Assembly: GCA_947561715.1 (NCBI GenBank)
Contig: OX387202.1
Location: 14,087,001-14,151,000, forward strand
DNA length: 64,000 nucleotides
Source: Ascidia mentula
Taxonomy: Eukaryota; Chordata; Ascidiacea; Phlebobranchia; Ascidiidae
Reading direction: 5' to 3'
A model generated the notes under the pieces. It was given only the letters and a program-made list of their open reading frames with translations. It did no database searches and had not been told where the DNA came from. The translations under genes were made by a program, and so were the position numbers. This document shows positions 25,901-36,560 of the stretch, in pieces (position 1 is the stretch's first letter; each line of letters opens with the position of its first letter).

Positions 25901-26395
25901 AGAGCAGAAATCCTACTGCTGTCCTATGGATTTTACCTCCAATAGCCTGGGAAGCTGTGCTTTGGTTAATCTGTCCAGCGACTGTTTGAACAGTAACAGG
26001 ACCTGCTAATGGGAAATTTGTAGAAAATGTAGGTGATTATATATGCTTAGGCTGAACTGATTGCAATTTTTTACCATGGTTTCTCGGCGTATTCTGCGCT
26101 GTCAAACCCGGCATTGGATAACCCACTGCAAATCAACAATAATCAAGCATTCTGTTTAAAACAGGACAACAAACGTAAATGTTAGAAAGTTATCTAATAC
26201 TTTGCAATAATAAACTAAACCGGTTATACCTTTTCTAAGCACAAATATCTTAAGCAAGGTTCTGTAAGCTTGTACGAAAGTGTATGGACTGACAAGGCCT
26301 GACTTATTACAAGTATGAATTAGCAATCTTGCATTACCTCTGTGTTGAGACCACATTTCCACGTCTTGTGGTAACATTCTGCTTCGATTCGGCAT
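19999..26395 (-). CDS. Putative tail-anchored docking scaffold with repeated Grb2 SH3/SH2 motifs (unrecognised family)
   Basis: About 17 short exons, nearly all phase 1-1: 26338-26395 (ATG), 26075-26125, 25937-26002, 25800-25862, 25657-25737 (donor uncertain), 25356-25418, 25230-25298, 25112-25150, 24660-24713, 24447-24548, 24324-24380, 22289-22360, 22038-22109, 21689-21742, 21498-21551, 20987-21028, 19999-20123; about 373 aa. No signal peptide, so cytosolic. The N-terminal half is low complexity (Gln/Thr/Asn/Val). The middle has YGN and YIN motifs, an acidic run and a basic KKKKSPKKRRKQ patch. Four tandem exons then encode PPP[VI]P-x-R plus Y-x-N modules, e.g. PPPVPSRKESVYGNFAGG and PPPIPEREESAYRNVAGG. 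PxxPxR is the class II SH3 ligand used by Sos; pYxN is the Grb2 SH2 ligand. The end is acidic, then a Cys-rich hydrophobic tail (LWCWIFCCLCKVLLAVLECL) suited to palmitoylation or tail-anchoring. I recognise no family; an extra exon at 24987-25032 is possible. Confidence 0.68.
20340..20520 (+). repeat. Possible tRNA-derived SINE fragment
   Basis: Contains a good pol III B-box (GGGTTCAAATCCCA near 20,438) in a long intron of the docking-scaffold gene. No clear A-box, so it may be truncated. Confidence 0.4.
23115..23160 (-). pseudogene. Relic YxN exon in the docking-scaffold gene
   Basis: Reverse complement reads VYRNVAA, as in the functional modules (AYRNVAG). There is no PPPxPxR part, no clear acceptor, and the frame runs into TAA where the sister exons have a donor. 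It looks like a dead copy of the tandem exon. Confidence 0.4.
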
Positions 26396-27703
26396 GGTTT
26401 TGTTACAGTGACAACCCTATAACCATGCAATATCACAACTGCTGCTTCAGGCTGCACGGCATAAAGTGACAGAGCATAGAATTAGTTGAATATTACTGCC
26501 CACAAACTGTTGTTTAATCAAACAGAATAAACTGATAAGGAAGAGTCACAGGGTCGCCGCAGTCGGCAAACACGCGACTTTTGTAAATATAAATGTCCCT
26601 GTCTCTAAATTGGATACATGCGCTGCTTAGTTCAAGTCGTTTTCTATCAAGTTACTCAAAAGTAAATAGTTTTGATATTTAGTTGTTTTTTTAACCCAAG
26701 GAAGAACCTAAGACATAAGTTCCCAATCGTTTTTCTTCAAGAGTAATGAAACCGAATCTAAATGTGGCATAAACTCTGTATGACTTCAACTTTCGTCTCA
26801 TTACAACATTTTTTAAGCAATAAAAAAAAATGGTTTTCAATGCCATACTGCTGAGCGCTATGTATGCTAAAACTCAAAGTGTCCCATGAGTTTGTACATA
26901 TACAACAAACCTGCCCTTTACAGACTTTCCACAAGATTAAACCGTTATTACCGTCGAAATGCGACAACATATATGTCCTACGGTGGTACTTTTCCACGAT
27001 CTACCATAATTGAACTAAACGCACGGCTTACAACAATCTTGCTGCTTAGAAAGCGTAGAAGGACGTGCATACAGCAAGTGGACTCTAGCATGTTGGCAAA
27101 TGAAACGCATGATATGCGATTGACTAGAGGGCATAAGTCGTTAAACCAACACTCCAGTTTCTTGAATGTAAATTTTCTTGTCTGCATGATGTTTAACGAA
27201 GGTGTTGTGTTATTGAGTTTGCAAAAGATTCGTGTTTAACATCAAAGTTTCCAAGTTTAGGTTTTGAACGTCCAACGTGTTTTACAGAACGTAGTAATGC
27301 TAGACGTGCATAAAAGTCTTTAAAGATGCAACCTTACAAGGCCTAAATAATATTTTTTTTAACAACACAAGCCTATTATGAATGTTCTTCAATTTAATAC
27401 CATTTTTAACCCATATCAAAACCAATTTATCGCACATTTTTTTTCTCAGTTTCACGTTATTTTTTTGCATAACTCCGCAGCGACATCATGCAGAAAGATT
27501 TCGGTATTTTTGAAATAAACAATTTGCAGGTTTTTTCGTTTAAATTTTGCGTTGCCAGGAAACACAAACAAAAATAAAAAAAAAACGATTTTAGCCAAGG
27601 ACTGTTAATTCAGTTTCTATTTCATGGTTTGACTTTATTGGTACTAAAGCTAAAACAGGTGAACATAACAATGGTTTTCAAACGTTTTATGTTGGTCCAA
27701 CCT
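26396..27703. other. Intergenic region upstream of the docking-scaffold gene
   Basis: AT-rich, no coding exon recognised; probably contains the promoter of the gene at 19,999-26,395. An open frame at 26,886-27,239 (plus) has no domain and no splice context. Confidence 0.4.
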
Positions 27704-27849
27704 TTACTGTTGGGCATGATCAGCTAGACACTGCAAGCAATCTACGAAACACTTTATAAAATCCCACAAGCACAGAAACACTGAACAGCACTCATCCAAG
27801 CATTCATCGTCGGTACATTCAGTTTCGTTTTCATCGTCTGAACTCTCAC
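27704..27849 (-). pseudogene. Paralogous acidic/Cys-rich terminal exon (copy X2)
   Basis: Phase-1 exon after a TTCAG acceptor, open to a TAA: it starts GESSDDENETECTDDEC and continues with Cys/hydrophobic text (CSVFLCLWDFIKCFVDCLQC). The terminal exon at 19,999-20,123 starts GESEYSSDDDDEEC and then has LWCWIFCCLCKVLL. Same entry phase, same order and similar length argue for a duplicated terminal exon. No partner exons were identified upstream; the big palindrome at 27,932 sits immediately 5'. It may be the tail of an unseen gene or an orphan exon. Confidence 0.5.
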
Positions 27850-27931
27850 CTGAAGCATTAATTATTAGATTACGTTTACTTCTATAAATGACGCAAATTT
27901 ATCTTTAATATACGGTCCACAAATGTAAACT

Positions 27932-28139
27932 TTTATTGCTTAATACTGCTCTTCTGGCAAACTTTATTGTATTTAGGTTTCTCGACGTTTCGGCTATTAT
28001 GCAACAGCCTTCATCAGGAGGAAGTATCTAAGTTTAGCCTTAGATACTTCCTCCTGACGAAGGCTGTTGCATAATAGCCGAACAGCGAGAAACGTAAATA
28101 AAATAAAGTTTGCCAGAAGAGCAGTATTAAGCAATAAAA
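27932..28139. repeat. Near-perfect 208-bp palindrome (foldback MITE) with 12-bp flanking repeat
   Basis: Two arms of about 100 bp meet at 28,033-28,038: TTTATTGCTTAATACTGCTC at the left edge is mirrored by GAGCAGTATTAAGCAATAAA at the right, and both arms contain the GCTATTATGCAACAGCCTTC core. GTAAACTTTTAT occurs at 27,925-27,936 and 28,157-28,168, consistent with a 12-bp target-site duplication. The arms are nearly identical, so insertion or arm homogenisation is recent. Confidence 0.85.
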
Positions 28140-29829
28140 TATGCCTGGCAACATCAGTAAACTTTTATGGTTTATTTTTGACAAAATTATTAACTTTTTT
28201 GCTTAATAATTGCCACAAGACTTTTTTTGTCTTACATAGGCCTACATCCAGGCCCATTATCTGAAAAAAAATACTTGTCACCGCATTGGCAATTTTCAAG
28301 TTGTCATAGTGAAGAAAACTACAAAAAAGTGGAACCTAGCGTTCCATCCAACTTAATCCAAGTTTAACAACAAGCTCCCAAATAAGTTTGGTCGTTTTAC
28401 GTTGCATTGCAGCAACGTATCTACGTATCGAAAGCTGTGCATCTAACCTCCATATCCCGGAAGAGGTTGAACAGTGTTGTTCATCACAAGCAGATATACT
28501 GTGCAGCATTCACAGAAGGTAAAGTTGAAAATGAAACTCGGCTTGCTCGGACAAGCTTGTTTTCTTCATACCATGTTTCGATTGGAAGAGCAAACACACC
28601 TGAGCCATTGCTCGATTCTTATGTTGATACAACTTCAAGCAACTAAGTTCTGGAGCAGCTTAAATTGACACAATATTTGCCTTACAATATGGAAACAGAA
28701 ATGGTAATGAGTAAACTACGCGAGGGGTATCTTTTGGACAAAATTAGTGGTTGTAGATAAACGTGTTATGTGCTCCGGAAAGCAACATAAATCGGTTTCG
28801 GTTTAACCGAGCAGCGACATCATTTTAAACACGTTGTGATTTTTGTTTATTTAAAACAGGCGATACTGAGTAAAACTGTAAAAACCAATCAGGTAGACAG
28901 CTCTAAAGATTGTGTATAAGCTGCAGACAGATGGCCACTGTTTTGACCTAAAAGGTCTCATCAGTGCAGATGGTGTGACTATAAGACGACTTTGCTGACC
29001 GAACGGCCAAGCAAAGACGTTTAATAGCAGAAAAATATATTCCGCCCTAAAAGGGCATTTGTTTGTATTATATTACTCCTTTTATCAAACAGAAATATGC
29101 GTTTCGTCGGCAAATTCAATGCCCGAGATGGATCAAAAGGGCATCTCATTTAGAATATTTGCAATGTCCTGGCCTCTGAAACACTGATCTTCTGCAATAC
29201 AACCAGCATTTCCTTATGTCAAATTTTAAAGGATACATTATATGATATGTATCCTTGAAGCAGTTACATTCACTGAGCCACAAAAACATGGAACAAAAAA
29301 AAATCCCTCTCAAAATTTGTTTAGCGCTTTAAACTTTTTTTGGGCATCATCATCGAGACACTGATAAAAGTCATAATCCTTTTTTGTACAGTTGTTTGAC
29401 AATATACGATGCCCAACGTAAACGTGATTTAATATAATGCGGAAAAGTAAATTAGCTTGTCAGAAATACGAACTACCCAATCAATGTAAGTTTGGGATGG
29501 TTTCCACTGTTGGTATATACTGCCGTATCATACTACTCTTATACTAACCTATATTTCCTGCTAGTGGATCCACGCAGCTGTTTATCGTGCGAGTGAAATA
29601 TTGCTTTCAAAAACAGATCACAAAACAGAGTCACTAGAAATCATCGAGTAAAAATGCACTGAGCTCAAATTTTACTGACATCGAGTAAAATTGTTTACAC
29701 ATTTCATGGTATGTGAATTGCCATAATTACTTTGCACAAATGTTTCGCTAGGAACGTTGCAAAAAAAAGTCACAGTGGGCCTACAAAGAGAACGGAATCA
29801 CCACCCACAACAAAAACTAAAGCAGAAAT
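28140..29829. other. Intergenic, repeat-bearing
   Basis: No exon recognised. Holds a truncated MITE at 28,910-29,025 and otherwise featureless AT-rich DNA. Confidence 0.4.
28910..29025. repeat. Truncated MITE (family of 33,522-33,796)
   Basis: Starts TTGTGTATAAGCTGCAGACA and continues TTTTGACCTAAAAGGTCTCA and GACTTTGCTGACCGAACGG. Close to the left half of the element at 33,522-33,796; the right end is missing. Confidence 0.75.
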
Positions 29830-30002
29830 TCACTCCTCAAAATCTCCAATAACTTCCACTAAATTTGAGACGCAACCGAGTGCTGTAGAGATGCATGATA
29901 TTAAGGATTCTGCCATTTTAAAACAATTCTGAAATTTTTCGAAGCAACTTCGATCGTTTTCTTCTTCCTCTTCGTTGTCATTTCTTTTTATGTCTTCTTC
30001 CT
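29830..30002 (-). pseudogene. Acidic/Cys-rich terminal exon (copy X3)
   Basis: After a TTTTCTAG acceptor, a phase-1 exon reads EEEDIKRNDNEEEEENDRSC, then CFEKFQNCFKMAESLISCIS and a further short stretch to TGA. The layout (acidic block, then Cys-spaced amphipathic tail) matches the terminal exons at 19,999 and 27,704. A possible first exon with ATG and a phase-1 donor is at 30,716-30,746 (MTHKVHPLPE), but nothing links them beyond phase. Similarity is compositional, so homology is tentative. Confidence 0.4.
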
Positions 30003-31797
30003 CTAGAAAATTGCACTATTATCAGTTTGCATGTACGGTGGCCTTTGTTCGCTTTCAGTTGCTAGGAAACACTTGAGTGTGGCCGCAAAATCAACACTTG
30101 CTCCCGTACTTGCTCCCGTTTGCAATGTGCCTATTTACACTAATTCACAAACTATGTTTAAATTTGGCTGCACTTTGAAATGCAAACATTACACATGTGG
30201 TCGAGTGCAACGGTTTAAAGAGGGATTATTTTTATAAAGGAATGTACGATTCTTGAAAATCCTGTGGCTCTGTGCCATATTTAACATTTGATAAAACGTA
30301 CATGTACTGTTTTACTGTCAATACCTACTTTTGTGTTCTGCATGTAAAGTCCTACTTGAGAATGATTCCAAAACAAAAAAGTAGCTTACGACTATGCTTG
30401 AGATTACCAACTGTTTATTTCTGGATCCAACTAACATACTAAGTTGAAGGAATTTTGACTTTCACACAAAGCGGTTTTTTTTCCTGTCGACCTGTCAGGT
30501 AAGAGTGACTTAGTTTTAGCTATACAATAACTATTTATGGCGATATAATTACTTCCAATGCCGCGCAGAGTGGGTACAATAAGTAAAATAGGTATCGATA
30601 ATATTATGTGGCAATAATGGATGAACCACAGTCTTCTGCACGGGCCCAGATCACAATTCACTTACATTAACCTAAATATTTTCATCGTTTTATTATAGAC
30701 GTAAATCCCACTTACTTTCTGGTAACGGGTGTACCTTGTGTGTCATCGTTCAGTCCAAGCCAGTAGTTTCACAGTTTCCTTCAACACTTGTACCCTCTCG
30801 GGCAACTATATAAGCATATAATTTAGACCAAATATATTTTATGTAATTTAGGATTCAATTACAGCGGCACCAATCATACATTATAAGTGTCCTACATCAT
30901 GCAAATGTTTGAATCACACTTTTAACAACAGGTTTTGCCAGCTAAATCAAGATGAATGTACAACATAATGCGGCCATGAATTTTCCCGTGCAAAAACAAC
31001 AGCCTTGCTTGTTTGCTGTTGCTAAGTCACAAATATGTATTATCGTGTTTGCAACTCGATTCCAACTCCTGTTCTTTTTCTTCATTGCCTTCGTGGTTGG
31101 GTGTGTAACATTACAAATTATGTTTAAACTTGGCAGGTATCAAACACACGCCGAAGAGGAGTGAAAACTAATTAACATACTTTAATACAGGGAGATCCCT
31201 TGAAGCTGTATGAATACGCAGAGAATTGAGCGATGAATACCCATTGAGCTACCCAGTTCCGAACATATCCTTGTTGTTCGGTTTATCACGGACATGTAAA
31301 GGCAATTTTACTGAAAACAACTTTGTGTGTTGCATCGAAAATCACACTTGCAGAATATGTTGGCCCGATTGAAACCCGATTCAGTCCTTTTATTACTGTT
31401 ACTGTGAAAGAATACGAACCATGTAACACGCTTTGGGAGGACAAACAGGGCTTATTGCGCTTAGTTAAGCTTTCGTTGCCGTTGCAAAGTTCACGGGTGT
31501 AAAGAATGCGCGCCGTCGTCGCTGAGAAAACAAATGCTTTTGAGCCTGCAAACATGGCCAGTTGGATGATGGTATGGCAACATAGCGTACTATATCTTGA
31601 CACAAGTCAAATATAGAAACCACGTGCGTCTAAATGTTGAACCACAACTATGGCGGAAAATGTGTTGCTCGGTGCTAGTGAAAAACATGTTACCGGGGTA
31701 TCTGTTTACTATGGCGTGAGTACAGTTCCGTTCTGCTCTCTATAATAGACGCGGCTGCGGTTGGAAAAGCAGTGGAATAACCAACAAGTAGCCAGTG
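30003..31797. other. Intergenic stretch
   Basis: No secure exon, RNA gene or mobile element seen apart from the weak ATG exon at 30,716-30,746 (minus). Confidence 0.4.
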
Positions 31798-32844
31798 ATG
31801 ATGAACGACTCAAAATCAGCGGAAACAAAGAAGCCACTGCCTGGAAGAGAAGCAAGGTCGAAACAACCAGGTATGGAGAGGTATTCTGATACCTATGTTA
31901 ATGTAAGTACGTTTATTGTGTGCAAGTGAAGTATCATAGCTCTACAGAAACCATTGTTTACGAATGAATTCTGTAATGTCGAATGGCTGATGATAGTTTC
32001 GGTTACTCTGGAGAATTACGCAACTTGTTCCTACAAGACTGCATTTGTGCATTGATTGGTTATGATGGCCACCTTTTTTAACCGCAACAAAAATATTAAG
32101 CAAGCGTTTAAAACAACAAATGTACCACAGGACGCAGAAACCGATCTTATAGTTGGTCGCCACCTCGCCGACCGAGCGTCGTTCAAAAGGACCCTCCAGG
32201 TAATTATTTTTTTCCATACTTCCATACGACAACATGCTTGGAATTAATGTAAGCTGGTTTGCTATGACATTGGTTACAGTCGGTCGTGGCTAAAAAAATA
32301 AGCACGCTGCATTTTGATGCCGATTTAGAAGGACATTATGTAGTCGATTTTACCATTATTGACATCATCCCTTTCTACAACATACATACCTACGTATGTA
32401 AACACATAACGAAGAAGTAAGAAGCAAAACTGAATATTACGCCTTGTCATCAGCACCATCGAGGGGCAAATTCTATTACATGCCAAGCAATGTTTTCACT
32501 AACTTGGGCCAGATATGTTTTTCTACCTCTTTTTCAAAATAGAAACACGTATGTTTTTATTTCACGGTGTCACATAGATTACGACGATACACTGACATTA
32601 ATGACAGAATGGACCCGAGAAACACTCAACTGAAACAATGAAAACAAGTGTTCAACACAAACAAAATAGCCAATGCAATAGTTGAGAATTCCATGCTTTT
32701 CAAGCAAAACAAGTGTTATTTCAAGCAGGTAAAAAGCCCAAGCCGGCTTTGCACAATAGCGAAAAGGAAGAAATTGCCTGCTGTCTATGGGAATGCTGCT
32801 GCATTATGACATGGGAGTTGATATGTGGGCTCCTGAGCAGCTAA
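31798..32844 (+). CDS. Small plus-strand relative of the docking-scaffold gene (tentative)
   Basis: Three exons in phase 1: 31798-31870 (MMNDSKSAETKKPLPGREAR...), 32131-32199 (Arg/Pro-rich, SYSWSPPRRPSVVQKDPP) and 32729-32844, ending in a Cys-rich tail (EEIACCLWECCCIMTWEL) and TAA; 85 aa. Two alternatives cannot be excluded. Exon 1 may run to 31,902 with a stronger donor, adding RYSDTYVN, a YxN motif. The last exon may instead be entered at about 32,761 in another frame, giving KRKKLPAVYGNAAAL and a stop, again with YxN. Every reading resembles parts of the gene at 19,999-26,395, but opposite strand and frame ambiguity make this provisional. It may be a decayed copy. Confidence 0.35.
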
Positions 32845-32914
32845 AACTGGCGAGAAGCAACGAAGAAACAATATACATATTTATTTCATACACTTATACT
32901 GATCTCTTGGAATG

Positions 32915-33115
32915 AAATCAACGTCAACTTGATTCAGAAGAATCTGTTTTTGAGACCACAGTGGTGGCGAGCCCCACGCCGCCAGCGATATTTGGCCACA
33001 TCGCCATGTTCGTTGATACGAATCAACCACAGATCCAGATTTTTTTACTCCACCAGGATTCGAACCCACGCTATCCTGCGCACAAGGCCCGAGCAGCTTT
33101 TCTATGTGGCAGATG
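32915..33115 (-). repeat. tRNA-derived SINE-like element
   Basis: On the minus strand it carries a strong B-box (GTGGGTTCGAATCCTGG, about 33,050-33,070), preceded by tRNA-like sequence and followed by a T-rich run. The A-box is degenerate. Confidence 0.5.
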
Positions 33116-33521
33116 GTTCAAGCGTCTTGGCTGATGTTGATTTGTGTACATAATATGTCGATGTGGTACGTTCACTAGCGTAAAATGATTCACGGGCGAA
33201 AATTAACAATTTGTGTATTGGGGGGAAATCTCTCAATGACTTTTCGGTAATATAATTTGTAACAATGTTGACGTGTTGTTCGTTTAACATTTTCATACTT
33301 ATATGGACGCTTATTTGTGAATTACAGTGTTTGTTTGTGCTATTATTTGTTTTAGTTGACGGTTTAATGTTGCTGGCGTAAGCTTAAGAAAATACTGAAA
33401 ATTGATAAATAAACCAATCACAAACATAATAAAAAAACATTTAATTACATGAGGCACGATGCTGCAAGATTTGTCGTAAAACAAAATAGTTTAATAAGCA
33501 AAGTGGAGCCAATAGTATGAT

Positions 33522-33796
33522 TTGTGTAAGCTGCAGACAGATAGCCACTGTTTCGACCTAAAAGGTCTCATCAGTGCAGCTGGTGTGACTATCAGACGAC
33601 TTTGCTGACCAAACGGACAAGCAAAGACTTCCACTTTGTGGTTACTATACAATCACCGTCATCCGTTGGGCACCAAACTAGGTGCAACCTTACGGAGAAA
33701 CAAGGTGGAAACACTATGACCAAGCAAAGCTCAACCAATAGTGCCGTCAGGCCCCGTGTCACAAAAATCATATGAAAACCTGCAGCTTATACACAA
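33522..33796. repeat. MITE with GCTGCAG terminal inverted repeats
   Basis: Left end TTGTGTAAGCTGCAGACAG, right end TGCAGCTTATACACAA; 275 bp, no coding capacity. It has the internal GACCTAAAAGGTCTCATCAG motif shared with 28,910 and, more distantly, 50,946 and 60,985. Confidence 0.75.
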
Positions 33797-34838
33797 TTCA
33801 TATTATAGGCACGATGAAACTATAATCTGTCGTTGGTAGGTATCGTCGTGTTGGTAGTGGCTCATGAACCCCCAAGCAATCTGTGTTGAGCCCGTCTTTG
33901 ATGGAATTGAAGCGATCATATGGTGTTTTATCGGCCGTTTTCCTTGCAAGTCTTCCTGTTCAGCGTTTGTTTTTTTTGTATCGCATGGTGTTTATTTACA
34001 CCTGATGAAGCGGGAGGTATTTGCGAAATCCATTGCGCTTTATAATACAAAAGTCAGTTGAGAAAACAAAAGAGTGCCAAACCAAAATATTTTCAAGTAA
34101 AACCAATTGACGTTTGTAGTTTCAAATCAGCGTAAACTCAAGAACGCCAAACACGTCAAAAACAGATTTTGCCTAAAACCAGGTAGTAGCTCATGGAACC
34201 TTTCATATTTATTTCCTAAAAGATCGCAGCACCCACAAAATGGCTTGGTTTGCAACATTTGTGGCATCTGCTTTAGTCGATTTAACCCCTGCTATTCATG
34301 ATAGCGATGTTGAACGTGAGTGCGATTAGTTTTACAGCTCTCCCAAAACCGATCGAAACATGTTAACATAGCTTGCCCTGGTTATCTTACGGTCGTGACC
34401 TAAGTGGTTTCGTTGTTTACCTGGGAGAAAGGGCCTGGTTCCAATCTTATCACACGTCTTAAAACTCTACGTAGAAATGTCGTGCTGTGAATGATGTGAA
34501 ATAGCGAGATATAGGTAAAAGTGCATCTGACAACACTATTAATTGCTCTATCTGCATCGAAATATTGGGCATAGAATACTGCATCAGGCTGAACTCTATT
34601 GAAACACATTCAACAATCGCAAATATACGGCGTGAGTCGTGAACGCTGAGAGAAAAACAGCGACATTGGATTGGGAGAGGTTTCAAAATGCGAAATGCCT
34701 ACGTGACGTAAAGCACGTGTGTGTTGGTGGAGTGGGCTCTCTGGTATCGACGGAAATGTGCAATTGTGTTGCAGCCTACAGCTCAATGCGTAGTACTTAG
34801 CTGTGTGTGGTTTTGTTTAAGCTGGAATATCGACTAAC
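33797..34838. other. Intergenic; upstream region of the GC-rich gene
   Basis: No exon recognised. Just 5' of the gene, about 34,700-34,725, CTACGTGACGTAAAGCACGTG holds a CRE-like TGACGTAA and an E-box-like CACGTG; any regulatory role is inference. Confidence 0.35.
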
Positions 34839-35951
34839 ATGGTGAGTTTGGCATAGATATTACTGTTTTGAGCTACTTGGCAATTTGCAAAGCAATGACA
34901 GCGATATATGTACAAAAAAGCCATAATAATCATTAAGGGCTGCAGACAGGGTGTACACACTGTGTACAATGGCAGCGATTACCAGCTATTACAGAGCAGC
35001 AGTATAATCGATAACCTATATACACGTTCGCAATACTAAATTTTGAGGAATAATTATACCTTATGCAAGAAATAAATTCACTAACTAACCGCCATTGTTT
35101 TCATACATAAGTATAACTGTAGTCATTAGTAGGCATAGACTTTTGCAAAATAACTCAAATAATAAACAGTTGTTTTCAGTTAGCTTACGTCATCGATGAC
35201 GTGTCAGGGGAAGAATTGGGAGGCCTCCTGCAGGAACTGGTGGACAAGAGATGGACGATGGGGGCAGTTCACAAGTTCGCGTTGCGTGGAGAAATCGTTT
35301 TCGAGCTATCGGTGTTACGTCACAATGACGAACCCGGCCGCGGGCGCGTCACTTTTCGCGGCGTTTCCCCCACATGGAAAGAATTGCTGAATTCTTCATT
35401 GCGAAAAGGATTTCGTCGCGAGCACGCTAAAATGATGAGGATAAAGTTGAGGGATGCGGAGGACTCTGATTACTTTCGCGCATTCGTCATGTTGCATTTC
35501 GAGGTGGCGAGAAGAGTCGTGAGCGAAGATCGCCGCAGGTGAGAAAAAGGGGCGGAGGTTTGTGAGCAAACAATGGAAGCGTTTGTGTGTTTTATGGGGA
35601 TTACCCCGGTAATTGCGCCAGGCTTTAGTCGAGAGTCTACTGTTGGCCAAACCAATGTGAAGGTTCGTGTTTGGTGTGAGTAAACACACACTTAATCGTG
35701 TTTTTTCTGCTTTGGGGATGTGGAGCCCTTCTCGTGACTTCGAATCCCACCTAATACAATATACAATGACTGATAACTTCTCGTTCAAGTTCCGTTTTTT
35801 GTTTGTTTAAAGGTTCCCTGATCGAAGCCAGACGACCGATGCCATTAAATTAGCACTGAATGCCGACAATCGCACAAAATACGAACTGCTGGTTGAGATG
35901 TTTGTCGGTGATCAACGAATGAAGCGTTACGGGGACCTAAGAAAATCATAG
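34839..35951 (+). CDS. Unrecognised basic 166-aa protein, GC-rich gene
   Basis: Exons 34839-34841 (only the start ATG, followed by a perfect GTGAGT donor), 35180-35538 and 35813-35951; phases agree. The middle exon starts LAYVIDDVSGEELGGLLQEL and contains RRE/RR-rich stretches; the last ends RMKRYGDLRKS and TAG. No signal peptide, TM or catalytic motif seen; composition is charged, probably alpha/beta and intracellular. I do not recognise the family. Exon 2 is clearly richer in GC and CpG (CCCGGCCGCGGGCGCGTCAC) than the surrounding DNA. A start codon alone on exon 1 is rare but legal; otherwise translation begins at an internal ATG such as in RWTMGAVHKF. Confidence 0.65.
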
Positions 35952-36560
35952 ACAAGAACGGTGTCTCTTTTTTTCTATAATTGTGTACATTTTCCAACGC
36001 TTAGTATAATCAACTAATTAACAAATGCTCTGCAAAAATTTTGCCTATAAATAATATGCATGGAGGCTTGTACAGGCTATCTTATATGAGGGATTTTGGA
36101 ACAATCAAATTAAACTGGATATATGTTCTTGCTGTGGCAATGAAATCATGCGTCATAAAATCGTTTTGTGTATTTCTGTCTATACTACGTGACATACTGA
36201 TAAATTTGTTTTTTAACATGCAAAGGGGACTTGTTCGTGCTTTCATCATTTTTTTGTTGCTGTGTTTGTGATATTGTTTATAATTTTGTAACCACTGTGG
36301 CGATTCTGCAGCACCGTCGTAAGTTTGACAATATAACGATACATTTCGTTCACAAACCTTCCCTGTCTTTGTACGTGAAACGTACAATAAGCAGAACACG
36401 TTTTTTCGTTAATTTTATTTAAAAAAGACCCGGTTGTTATATTCTCTTTGGCGCCTCACTGCGGTGCATGCAAATACCATTATCACACGACAAGTGCCAC
36501 ATACATTTCAGCCAACCAGAGACAGCTGAGCTAAAATAAGTTAAAAAGTTAGACTTCATA
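35952..36560. other. 3' flanks of two convergent genes
   Basis: AT-rich sequence between the stops of the GC-rich gene (plus) and the LRP-like receptor (minus). No exon seen; should hold both polyadenylation regions. Confidence 0.4.

Noticed and set aside
26886-27239. 117-codon open frame on the plus strand
   Set aside because: No recognisable domain or splice context; kept as intergenic.
27932-28139. CRISPR-like or hairpin RNA locus
   Set aside because: Single palindrome without repeated spacers; flanking 12-bp repeat and a related fragment at 9,296 point to a mobile element.
34400-34686. Overlapping 69- and 75-codon minus-strand frames
   Set aside because: Overlap each other in different frames, lack domains and sit in the likely promoter of the GC-rich gene.
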